From Mucilaginibacter sp. (lineage in GTDB: Bacteria > Bacteroidota > Bacteroidia > Sphingobacteriales > Sphingobacteriaceae): a stretch of 64,000 nt of DNA. The stretch is from positions 1 to 64,000 of the forward strand of contig JAQBOM010000027.1 in the NCBI GenBank assembly GCA_028288025.1. The letters run 5' to 3'. Made by a program: the position numbers and the translations under genes. The notes under the pieces are model-generated. The model had not been told where the DNA came from. It ran no database searches and was given only the letters and a program-made list of their open reading frames with translations. Below, piece by piece: positions 1 to 7,548 of this stretch; positions within the stretch are counted from its first letter, which is position 1, and each line of letters starts with the position of its first letter.

Positions 1-106
1 ATCAACTTAAATTAATGGGCTTGGAAATTGGATTCAAGACATAATCCTTCAAATAATCATTTTAATGAAGCTTTTTTATTAAATTGATTTTTTACCGGAC
101 AACAGT

Positions 107-207
107 GAACTTGTTTCGGCACCCCACAGGACAAGCGAAGCGACAGATACCACCCACCCGTCATGCCGAACTTGTTTCGGCACCTCACCAGACAGGCGAA
201 GCGCCAG
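107..207. repeat. Two copies of a palindromic-type intergenic repeat
   Basis: Two degenerate direct copies (about 107-146 and 159-207) of a unit with the core GAACTTGTTTCGGCACC followed by a GACAAGCGAAGCG-like tail. The inverse orientation recurs at 638-664 across the nuclease gene. Nothing else is recognisable in positions 1-236. The repeat type resembles the dispersed palindromic units seen in many Bacteroidota genomes; no function is implied. Confidence 0.7.
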
Positions 208-236
208 GTTTACACCATGCAAAAAGTACGACTATA

Positions 237-542
237 TTATAAACCCAATTGCTCCTTCAAATCCACCATTTCAGGATTTTCAGTTTTAATCAAATTTATT
301 TTCCAATCCTTATGCCAGTTTTTAAGTTGCTTCTCACGCGCAATGGCGTCCATAATACGTTCAAAATATTCATAATACACAAGGTCAAATAATTTGTATT
401 TTTTTACAAATTCAGAACCTTCGTTATTAATATGTTCCCAAACTCTACCTTCCAGGTTACTCGTCACGCCAATATAAAACGTTGTCCGGTATTGGTTTGA
501 CATAATATAAACATACCCTGTTTTGAACAATGTGCCAATCAT
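237..542 (-). CDS. GIY-YIG superfamily endonuclease domain protein (UvrC/SLX1-like, standalone)
   Basis: A 101-residue single-domain protein. The catalytic signature is visible near the N terminus as GYVYIMSN (GIY-equivalent) followed by FYIGVTSNLEGRVWEH (YIG-equivalent, with the conserved Arg), then a Glu-containing helix and a KNWHKDWKINLI C-terminal segment typical of the short GIY-YIG proteins of Bacteroidota. These are predicted to cleave DNA; the cellular role is unknown. The gene stands alone, transcribed away from ppgK, and is framed on both sides by inverted copies of an intergenic repeat (159-207 and 638-664). That is why it may have moved or spread with such repeats, though no terminal inverted repeats of an insertion sequence are seen. 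The start at 542 is the only good in-frame ATG. Confidence 0.88.
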   Translation of the reverse strand: MIGTLFKTGYVYIMSNQYRTTFYIGVTSNLEGRVWEHINNEGSEFVKKYKLFDLVYYEYFERIMDAIAREKQLKNWHKDWKINLIKTENPEMVDLKEQLGL

Positions 543-637
543 ATGATAAATATAATCGGTATCATGTTAAATTCAACAATCATAAAATACATTTCGGCTT
601 GCCGGGCGAATACCTTGCATGCGGCCCTGCAGGTGGG

Positions 638-664
638 GTGCCGAAACGAGTTCGGCATGACGGC
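638..664. repeat. Inverted copy of the 159-207 repeat
   Basis: The segment GTGCCGAAACGAGTTCGGCATGACGG-type core (638-664) is the near-exact reverse complement of 159-185, with one base difference in the centre. Together they frame the GIY-YIG gene. Confidence 0.75.
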
Positions 665-790
665 TAGGGGGTATCATCTCCTTTTGCAATCCCACTGTCA
701 AAAGCGATCAACTGACATAAAAAACACAATCAACTCACTGTAATGTTATTGATATGTCGTTTATTTGGCTGATAATTATACCGTTATTTG

Positions 791-824
791 TTGACAAATA
801 ATTCCATTAAATTCTGATATTTAC
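791..824 (+). promoter_or_regulatory. Possible promoter of the pentose-phosphate cluster
   Basis: TTGACA at 791-796 and ATATTTAC at 817-824 resemble a degenerate Bacteroidota promoter (TTTG / TAnnTTTG). The -7 match is incomplete and the spacing (20 nt) is approximate. A similar pair lies before the pheA leader. Weak. Confidence 0.3.
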
Positions 825-869
825 CGCCGGTCTGTAATTAAGTAAATCATATCCACCACCAATTATTTA

Positions 870-1622
870 ATGAAAAATCCTCCTGCCCAGCTAAAAATCC
901 TCTCTATTGATATCGGAGGTTCCCACATCAAGGCGACCATCCTTAACCAAAAAGGCGAGCTCCAGAAAAAGTATGAGAAAATCCCGACGCCGGTTCCGGC
1001 AAGTCCCGACAATGTGATTATTGCCATAAAAACACTGGTGAAAGATTTCCCTGAGTTTGACCGGATCTCGGTAGGGTTTCCCGGCTATATAAAAAACGGC
1101 GTGGTTAAAACCGCCCCAAACCTGGGTACCGACTTATGGGTAGATGTTGATTTCGTTAAAAAGTTGGAAGGTGCCCTGGGCAAGCCTGCACGCGTGGTTA
1201 ATGACGCTGATATGCAGGGTTTGGGTGTTGTAAGCGGCAAAGGCCTTGAATTAGTTATCACTTTAGGCACCGGTTTCGGCACGGCATTGCTGATGGACGG
1301 CGACCTGCTGCCGCACCTTGAGTTTTCGCACCAGCCTGTCGGCAAAACAAAATCGTACGATAAATATATAGGCGAGGTGGCGATTGAAAAAGAAGGACTC
1401 AAAAGATGGAATAAGCGGATGCAAAAAGTTTTTAAAGTTTTAAAAACAGTATTCAACTATGATTACTTATACATAGGGGGCGGCAACTCCAATAAGCTCA
1501 CCTTTGAATTGGATAAAAACATGAAAATTGTTTCAAACGCCGACGGTATAAAAGGCGGCGCCCGATTATGGGTAAAGGAAGAAACAATAAAGCACAACCA
1601 ATCAGTAAAACTCAATAAATAA
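870..1622 (+). CDS. ppgK: Polyphosphate glucokinase-like ROK family sugar kinase
   Basis: A 250-residue ROK/ASKHA kinase expected to phosphorylate glucose in the cytoplasm, probably with polyphosphate (and perhaps ATP) as donor. The N-terminal phosphate-binding motif LSIDIGGSHIKATIL is at residues 10-24. The adenosine/phosphate loop ITLGTGFGTALLMDGD is near 130-145, and VVNDADMQGLG holds the catalytic Asp. The zinc-binding CxCGxxGC motif of classical ROK kinases is absent and the protein is short, as in PPGKs; the HLEFSHQPVGK stretch fits that subfamily. It lies 15 nt before transketolase and opens a cluster that consumes glucose-6-phosphate, which supports a glucose kinase role. The donor specificity is inferred from family only. 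Confidence 0.82.
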   Translation: MKNPPAQLKILSIDIGGSHIKATILNQKGELQKKYEKIPTPVPASPDNVIIAIKTLVKDFPEFDRISVGFPGYIKNGVVKTAPNLGTDLWVDVDFVKKLEGALGKPARVVNDADMQGLGVVSGKGLELVITLGTGFGTALLMDGDLLPHLEFSHQPVGKTKSYDKYIGEVAIEKEGLKRWNKRMQKVFKVLKTVFNYDYLYIGGGNSNKLTFELDKNMKIVSNADGIKGGARLWVKEETIKHNQSVKLNK

Positions 1623-1637
1623 TATAAAACGATTAAA

Positions 1638-3644
1638 ATGGCTTCAAATAACCAGGATATAGAGACCTTAGGAATAAATACAGTAAGAGTATTGTCGGCA
1701 GATGCTGTGCAAAAGGCAAATTCGGGTCATCCGGGCACGCCAATGGCCCTGGCGCCAATGGGTCATGTGTTATGGACACAGTTCCTGAAGTATAACCCAA
1801 AAAACCCGCATTGGGCTAACCGCGACAGGTTCATCCTGTCAGCCGGGCATGCCTGCATGCTGCAATACAGCTACTTATATTTAACCGGTTACGATCTGTC
1901 ACTGGACGATATAAAAAATTTCCGCCAGATGAACAGCAAAACCGCGGGTCACCCGGAGTATGGTTTATGCCCGGGCGTTGACGTAACCACCGGCCCATTA
2001 GGACAGGGTTTTGCCAATGGCGTTGGTTTCGCTATCGCGCAAAAACATTTGGCGGCCCGCTACAATAAGCCGGGTTTCGATTTGTTCAATTATAAGATCT
2101 ACGCCATTTGCAGCGATGGCGATATGATGGAAGGTGTAACTTCCGAAGCCGCCTCGATGGCCGGCCACCTCGAGCTGGGCAACCTGATCTATTTATACGA
2201 CGATAACCATATCTCGATTGAAGGCGATACCGATATTACTTTTAACGAGGATGTTGCCAAACGTTTTGAAGCTTACGGATGGCATGTACAAACAGTTACC
2301 GATGGGAATGATATTGGTGCAATTGCGCGTGCTTTGCTTAACGCGAAAGAAGAAACACAAAAACCTTCATTAATAAAAGTACGCACCGAGATCGCCTATG
2401 GTAGTCCGAACAAAGTAAACACCGCAGGCGCGCATGGTTCGCCGCTGGGCGCGGACGAGATAAAGCTCGTGAAGGCGTTTTTTGGGTTCGACCCGGATAA
2501 ATCATTTGTGGTTGCTGATGAGGTTTTAAATTACTACCACGAAAAAGGCAACCGCGGCATAGGTTTGGAAAACGACTGGAACGAACTTTATAAAAAATAT
2601 AAAGAAAAGTTCCCTGAGCTGGCAGAAGAATATGAATTATTCAGCAAGGGCGGCCTACCAAAAGGCTGGGACAAAAACTTGCCTGTATTTAAAGCCTCCG
2701 ACCCTAAAATGGCCACACGCCAGGCATCAGGTAAAGTGCTGAATGCGATTGCCGAAAGTTTGCCGGCGCTTATCGGTGGCTCTGCCGACCTGTCCCCGTC
2801 GACGGATACTACCCTGAAAGAATTTAATTCCTTCACATCTGAAAAACGCGACGGCCGTAATTTTCACTTCGGCATACGTGAACATTCAATGGGTTCGGCA
2901 TTAAACGGAATGGCATTGACGCCCGGTGTAATACCTTACGGCGCTACTTTCCTGATATTTTCCGAATATATGCGCCCGCCGATAAGGCTGGCCGCTATCA
3001 TGAAAATTAAGCCGATATTTATTTATACACACGATAGTATTGGCCTCGGCGAGGATGGTACAACGCACCAGCCTATTGAGCAGCTGATTTCGCTGCGCTC
3101 GATACCGAATATAACAGTAATACGCCCGGCTGATGCAAACGAAACATCCCATGCATGGCGCGTTGCGCTTGAACACAAAGGTGGCCCGGTAGTATTGGTG
3201 TTCACCCGCCAGGGTTTACCGATCCTCGATCAGGACAAATACGGTAAGGCAAATAATTTGGAAAAAGGCGCCTATATTCTGTCGGAAGCCAGCAAAAACC
3301 CTGACCTGATACTGATCGCAACAGGCTCGGAAGTGGCTTTAATATTACAGGCACAAACTGAGCTTGAAAAAGGCGGTATTTCAACCCGCGTTGTGAGCAT
3401 GCCATCGTGGGAATTGTTTGAGAACCAGGATGCGGCTTACAAAGAAAAAGTGTTTCCAAAAGCAAACCGGAAACGCCTGGCTGTTGAAATGGCCTCGACC
3501 CTGGGATGGCACAAATATGTAACCGACGAAGGCGATGTGTTAGGTATGACCACCTTCGGCGAGTCGGCCCCGGCTGAGGACTTGTTTAAGCATTTTGGCT
3601 TTACGGTTGATAATGTAGTTAAAAGGGCGAAAGCTTTGTTATAG
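1638..3644 (+). CDS. tkt: Transketolase
   Basis: 668 residues, full length. Transfers two-carbon ketol units between pentose- and hexose-phosphates using thiamine diphosphate. Visible hallmarks are NSGHPGTPMALAPMGHVLW near residue 28 and TGPLGQGFANGVGFA. The ThDP/metal motif is SDGDMMEGV...DDNHISIEGDT. In the central pyrimidine-binding domain come FGIREHSMGSALNGMAL and THDSIGLGEDGTTHQP. It starts 15 nt after ppgK and shares its transcription unit with rpiB, tal, gnd, zwf and pgl. The start ATG is the first in frame and gives the usual N terminus. Confidence 0.97.
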   Translation: MASNNQDIETLGINTVRVLSADAVQKANSGHPGTPMALAPMGHVLWTQFLKYNPKNPHWANRDRFILSAGHACMLQYSYLYLTGYDLSLDDIKNFRQMNSKTAGHPEYGLCPGVDVTTGPLGQGFANGVGFAIAQKHLAARYNKPGFDLFNYKIYAICSDGDMMEGVTSEAASMAGHLELGNLIYLYDDNHISIEGDTDITFNEDVAKRFEAYGWHVQTVTDGNDIGAIARALLNAKEETQKPSLIKVRTEIAYGSPNKVNTAGAHGSPLGADEIKLVKAFFGFDPDKSFVVADEVLNYYHEKGNRGIGLENDWNELYKKYKEKFPELAEEYELFSKGGLPKGWDKNLPVFKASDPKMATRQASGKVLNAIAESLPALIGGSADLSPSTDTTLKEFNSFTSEKRDGRNFHFGIREHSMGSALNGMALTPGVIPYGATFLIFSEYMRPPIRLAAIMKIKPIFIYTHDSIGLGEDGTTHQPIEQLISLRSIPNITVIRPADANETSHAWRVALEHKGGPVVLVFTRQGLPILDQDKYGKANNLEKGAYILSEASKNPDLILIATGSEVALILQAQTELEKGGISTRVVSMPSWELFENQDAAYKEKVFPKANRKRLAVEMASTLGWHKYVTDEGDVLGMTTFGESAPAEDLFKHFGFTVDNVVKRAKALL

Positions 3645-3653
3645 ATATAAACA

Positions 3654-3734
3654 AGACTTACGAAGTTTTAAAACGGCGAAGCCCTCAACGAGGCCTTTGA
3701 AAGCAAACAACTCCGAGTTAAACTTCGTAAGTCT
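3654..3734. repeat. Inverted repeat between tkt and rpiB
   Basis: Perfect 15-nt arms, AGACTTACGAAGTTT at 3654-3668 and its reverse complement at 3720-3734, with 51 nt between them. The spacer itself has AACTCCGAGTT near the right arm. It sits inside a probable operon, so if transcribed it would form a large hairpin 14 nt before the rpiB start. There is no U-tract, so it is not an obvious terminator. Confidence 0.8.
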
Positions 3735-3748
3735 GCACCTCCCATCAA

Positions 3749-4195
3749 ATGAAAATAGGAATAGCAGCAGACCACGGCGGGTATAAATTGAAGGAGATCA
3801 TCCATCCTTTTCTGGCAAAGCTGGGACATGAAGTGATCGATTTCGGCGCCTATAAACTGGATAACGCCGATGATTATCCTGATTTTGTTATCCCATTAGC
3901 CGAAGCAGTCGCTGAAGGGGAAATTGAACGCGGTATAGCGGTATGCGGCAGCGGCGTAGGCGCTGCGGTTGCAGCCAATAAAGTAAAGGGAGTTCGTGCC
4001 GCGTTGATAAACGACCATTTTTCGGCGCACCAGGGCGTTGAAGATGATAATTTAAATATTATTTGCCTGGGCGGACGTGTTACCGGTAACATGGCGGCCG
4101 AAGAATATATTACAGCATTTTTAAACGCCCAATTTACCGGCGCCGAACGGCACCTGCGCAGGTTGGGAAAAGTAGCGGAGCTTGAAAACAAATAA
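3749..4195 (+). CDS. rpiB: Ribose-5-phosphate isomerase B
   Basis: 148 residues, the normal RpiB length. Interconverts ribose-5-P and ribulose-5-P. The RpiB/LacAB signature is clear: MKIGIAADHGGYKLKE at the N terminus, GIAVCGSGVGAAVAANK with the catalytic-base Cys66, the NDHFSAHQGVEDDNLNIICLGGR segment and a C-terminal ERHLRRLGKV helix. It follows tkt after a repeat-filled gap of 104 nt and precedes transaldolase after a similar gap. Confidence 0.95.
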   Translation: MKIGIAADHGGYKLKEIIHPFLAKLGHEVIDFGAYKLDNADDYPDFVIPLAEAVAEGEIERGIAVCGSGVGAAVAANKVKGVRAALINDHFSAHQGVEDDNLNIICLGGRVTGNMAAEEYITAFLNAQFTGAERHLRRLGKVAELENK

Positions 4196-4206
4196 CTATA
4201 CCGCTT

Positions 4207-4299
4207 TGTCATCCTGAACGTAGTGAAGGATCTTCTTAATGAGACAAGTCGCCGAATTACAAGGCGAAGAAGATGCTTCGCTTTGCTCAGCATGACAAA
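4207..4299. repeat. Imperfect palindromic repeat between rpiB and tal
   Basis: Left arm TGTCATCCTGAACG-TAGTGAAGGATCTT (4207-4234) and right arm AAGATGCTTCGC-TTTGCTCAGCATGACA (4269-4297) form an interrupted inverted repeat. This type (TGTCATCCTGA...) is widespread between genes in Bacteroidota. No gene in the gap 4196-4361. Confidence 0.8.
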
Positions 4300-4361
4300 A
4301 GAGAATTATTAATAACATTAATTACAAGTCTTACCAGGACTTAATTATCAAATAAAATACC

Positions 4362-5459
4362 ATGGAAACAAATAAAGTAAAACAGATCCACAGCTTTGGT
4401 CAAAGTATCTGGCTGGATTTTATCGATCGCAATATCATCAGTTCAGGAAAATTAAAAAAGCTCATCGATGAGGACGGTATACGGGGAGTAACATCGAACC
4501 CGGCGATTTTTGAAAAGGCGATTACCAGCAGTTCTGATTATGATGCGGATATCCGCGAATTATCAGAAGGCAACAAAACCACCGAAGAGATATTTTTCGG
4601 ATTGGCAGTAAAAGATATACAAAATGCGACTGATCTTTTTAGCGGCGTTTACAATGAGGGCGTTGTGGGCGCTGATGGGTATGTAAGTCTTGAAGTGTCT
4701 CCCTTCTTGGCGCTAAAAACCGAAGAAACAGCCAAACAGGCCGAAGATCTTTGGAAAAAAGTTGGCCGCAAAAACGTGATGATCAAAATCCCGGGAACCC
4801 AACCGGGGCTGGCGGCTATCAGGCAGTCAATCGCGAAAGGAATAAATATTAACGTTACCCTGCTATTCGGGTTGCCAAGATATGAGGAAGTAACCGAAGC
4901 GTATATTTCGGGATTAGAGGATCACCTGGCGGCGGGGCATTCTGTCGGCCATATTTCATCGGTAGCGAGCTTCTTTTTAAGCCGCATTGATGTGCTGGTT
5001 GACCCGATGCTCGACGAAAAAGGCCTGGGCGACCTGAAAGGCGAGGTAGCTATCGCGTCTGCGAAAAAAGCATATGAGATTTATAAACGTGTGTTCAGCG
5101 GTCCGCGCTGGGAGAAACTGGCCGCGCAGGGCGCTAAACCGCAGCGGTTGTTGTGGGCAAGCACCAGCAGCAAAAACCCGGCTTTTAAAGACACCAAATA
5201 TGTTGAAGCCTTAATTGGCGCCGATACTGTTGACACCGTTCCATTGGAAACTATCGAAGCCTTCCGCGACCATGGCATTGCCGCCAATACGCTGGAGACT
5301 GGCCTTGATAAGGCAACTGAAACACTTGAAAGATTAAAAACAGCCGGTATCGATATTGATAAAATTACCCAGCAGCTCGAGGATGAAGGCATCGAAAAAT
5401 TCAATGCGCCGTTTGAAAAATTGCTGAAAGCTATCGAAGGCCAAAAAGCAAAAGTTTAA
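4362..5459 (+). CDS. tal: Transaldolase (long, Tal-PGI N-terminal-like type)
   Basis: 365 residues. Transfers a dihydroxyacetone unit between sedoheptulose-7-P and glyceraldehyde-3-P through a Schiff-base lysine. The signature GVTSNPAIFEKAI is at residues 42-54 and the catalytic Lys142 lies in KNVMIKIPGTQPG; SRIDVLVDPMLDEKG and RLLWASTSSKNPAF also match the family. The length fits the longer actinobacterial/cyanobacterial transaldolases rather than the 220-residue or E. coli TalB types. The HAD gene follows after only 4 nt. Confidence 0.95.
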   Translation: METNKVKQIHSFGQSIWLDFIDRNIISSGKLKKLIDEDGIRGVTSNPAIFEKAITSSSDYDADIRELSEGNKTTEEIFFGLAVKDIQNATDLFSGVYNEGVVGADGYVSLEVSPFLALKTEETAKQAEDLWKKVGRKNVMIKIPGTQPGLAAIRQSIAKGININVTLLFGLPRYEEVTEAYISGLEDHLAAGHSVGHISSVASFFLSRIDVLVDPMLDEKGLGDLKGEVAIASAKKAYEIYKRVFSGPRWEKLAAQGAKPQRLLWASTSSKNPAFKDTKYVEALIGADTVDTVPLETIEAFRDHGIAANTLETGLDKATETLERLKTAGIDIDKITQQLEDEGIEKFNAPFEKLLKAIEGQKAKV

Positions 5460-5463
5460 TAAA

Positions 5464-6096
5464 TTGGAAGCTACAGCGGTAAAGATCCTGTTTTTTGATA
5501 TCGGGGGCGTGCTGCTCAGCAACGGCTGGGGGCATGAGTCGCGCAAAAAAGCGTCCGAAAAATTCGGTCTTGATTACGACGAGGTAAACGCGCTGCATAA
5601 TTTCATATTTAATGTGTACGAAATTGGCAGCATTACCCTGGATGAATACCTGGACACCGTTGTTTTTAACCACCCGCGCGATTTTGCCCGTGAAGACTTT
5701 AAAGAATTCATATACAAACAAAGCGTTGAGCTTCCTGATACGCTGAAATGGCTGAAGGAATGGAAAAAAGATTGCGGGTTTAGGGTAATCTCCATCAATA
5801 ACGAGGGCAAAGAGCTCAATGATTACCGGGTCAAAAAATTCAAGCTGCACGATTGTTTCGACGCTTTTATTTCATCATGCGAAGTAAAGATGAGAAAACC
5901 CGATCCGGGTATATTTAACCTGGCCATGGGCGTCGCGCTTGCCAAGCCCGGCCAGTGCGTTTACTTTGATGACAGGATCATGTTTGTGAACGCGGCGCAA
6001 AAATTGGGCATCCGGGCATTTCAGCATACCGGTTTTGAGAGCACCAAAAAAATATTGGAAGATTTAAAAAAAGAGAACCAATCTCAACAAAAATGA
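5464..6096 (+). CDS. HAD-superfamily hydrolase (YihX-like sugar phosphatase type)
   Basis: A 210-residue haloacid-dehalogenase-like protein. The nucleophile motif KILFFDIGGVLLSNGW places Asp12 as nucleophile, with Gly where many HADs have the second Asp, as in YihX-type glucose-1-phosphatases. Later come ISINNEGKELNDY (motif II region), KMRKPDPGIFNLAM (Lys motif III) and YFDDRIMFVNAAQKLGI (acidic motif IV). The start is a TTG: the frame is closed upstream by a stop at 5425-5427, no ATG exists before the nucleophile, and TTG 5464 lies 4 nt after tal. The stop overlaps the gnd start (ATGA). Its tight setting suggests removal of a sugar-phosphate or damaged intermediate, but the substrate is unknown. 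Confidence 0.85.
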   Translation: MEATAVKILFFDIGGVLLSNGWGHESRKKASEKFGLDYDEVNALHNFIFNVYEIGSITLDEYLDTVVFNHPRDFAREDFKEFIYKQSVELPDTLKWLKEWKKDCGFRVISINNEGKELNDYRVKKFKLHDCFDAFISSCEVKMRKPDPGIFNLAMGVALAKPGQCVYFDDRIMFVNAAQKLGIRAFQHTGFESTKKILEDLKKENQSQQK

Positions 6097-7523
6097 GCAA
6101 TACACCAGATAAATACGATTTTGGGATGATAGGCCTGGGTACCATGGGCCGCAACCTGCTGCTTAACATGGGCGATCATGGCGTTAAAGGCGCTGGCTTT
6201 GATACCGATGCATCAAAAGGAGAGTTACTGGAAAAAGAAAGCACGCATCATAACCTGAAGGGTTTTAGCGATGTAAAGAAATTTGTAGACAGCTTAAAAA
6301 GTCCGAGAGCTATTATGATGCTGGTACCGGCGGGTAAGATCGTTGATGATGTGATTGCCGAATTGCTGCCATTGATGGACAAGGGCGATATTTTAATTGA
6401 CGGAGGAAACTCCCATTTTACCGATACCAATCGTCGTGTTGATGAATTGGAAGCAAAAGGTTTTCACTTTTTCGGGATGGGCATATCCGGCGGCGAAGAA
6501 GGCGCCCGCAAAGGTCCGAGCATGATGCCCGGCGGCGATAAGGATGCCTATAATGTGATGAAGCCTATCCTCGAATCCATCGCAGCAAAAGTTGACGGCG
6601 CGCCATGTGTTACGTACATAGGGCCCGGTGCATCCGGCCATTTTGTGAAGATGGTGCATAATGGTATTGAGTATGGCCTGATGCAGTTGATTGCTGAAAC
6701 CTACGAGATACTGAAAAAGGGGTTAAAAATGGATAACGAAGCCATCCGGAAGGTGTTCACCAAATGGAACGAAGGCCGGCTGAAATCCTTTTTGATGGAT
6801 ATCACCAAAGACATTTTTGCCTATAAAGCGCCGGGAGCAGACCACTTGCTGCTTGACGATATTAAAGATGAAGCCAAAGCAAAAGGAACCGGTAAATGGA
6901 CCTCGCAGGTAGCGATGGACCTGCAGGCGCCGATACCGACCATTGACACCGCAGTATCGATGCGCGATTTGTCGAAATACAAAGCGTTAAGGGTTCAGGC
7001 TGCTGACTTATACAGCAAAGATGAAGTATCGCTGAATGTAAACGCCGACGAATTTTTAACCGAGCTGGAGCAGGCATTTTATTTCAGCATGATCATCAGC
7101 TACGCGCAGGGCATGCACTTACTGGCCAGGGCTTCTGAAGAATATAAGTATGACCTTAAACTCGGCGAGATCGCAAAAATATGGCGCGGCGGATGTATCA
7201 TCCGGTCGGAGTTTTTGAATGATATTTTTAACGCATATCAAAAAGATGCCAAATTGGCCCACCTGCTGCTTGATCCGCAGGTGCAGGGACTGGTTACTGA
7301 TGCCGCCAAAGGTGCAAGAAAGGTTTTATCAGCTACCATAGCAGCTGGCATAGCCGCTCCGGCATACACAGCTTCGCTAAGCTATTTTGATACCTTCCGC
7401 AGTAAAAGGATGCCATCGAACCTCACCCAGGCGCAGCGCGATTATTTTGGCGCACACACCTACGAGCTGATCGGTAAGGAAGGCGTATTCCATACCCAGT
7501 GGGTCGAAAAGAACAATGATTGA
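6093..7523 (+). CDS. gnd: 6-phosphogluconate dehydrogenase, decarboxylating
   Basis: 476 residues. Oxidatively decarboxylates 6-phosphogluconate to ribulose-5-P. The Rossmann fingerprint GMIGLGTMGRNLLLNM is at 11-26. LIDGGNSHFTDTNRR, GMGISGGEEGARKGPSMMPGG (substrate loop) and GHFVKMVHNGIEYGLMQLIAETY (catalytic Lys and Glu) are all present. The segment after the second strand reads GFDTDASK, so Asp37/Asp39 stand where NADP-specific enzymes have Asn-Arg-Ser; this hints at NAD preference (inference). The ATG overlaps the HAD stop by 4 nt, implying translational coupling. Confidence 0.96.
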   Translation: MSNTPDKYDFGMIGLGTMGRNLLLNMGDHGVKGAGFDTDASKGELLEKESTHHNLKGFSDVKKFVDSLKSPRAIMMLVPAGKIVDDVIAELLPLMDKGDILIDGGNSHFTDTNRRVDELEAKGFHFFGMGISGGEEGARKGPSMMPGGDKDAYNVMKPILESIAAKVDGAPCVTYIGPGASGHFVKMVHNGIEYGLMQLIAETYEILKKGLKMDNEAIRKVFTKWNEGRLKSFLMDITKDIFAYKAPGADHLLLDDIKDEAKAKGTGKWTSQVAMDLQAPIPTIDTAVSMRDLSKYKALRVQAADLYSKDEVSLNVNADEFLTELEQAFYFSMIISYAQGMHLLARASEEYKYDLKLGEIAKIWRGGCIIRSEFLNDIFNAYQKDAKLAHLLLDPQVQGLVTDAAKGARKVLSATIAAGIAAPAYTASLSYFDTFRSKRMPSNLTQAQRDYFGAHTYELIGKEGVFHTQWVEKNND

Positions 7524-7548
7524 TTAATTAGCCGATAGAAACATTACC

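Larger units (their letters stand above)
543..869. other. Gene-free region upstream of ppgK
   Basis: No credible gene. It contains the inverse repeat copy at 638-664 and a possible promoter at 791-824. The open frame 543-743 runs through the repeat and has no recognisable protein features. Confidence 0.6.

Noticed and set aside
1085..1456. Minus-strand frame opposite ppgK
   Set aside because: Shadow of a well-supported kinase gene.
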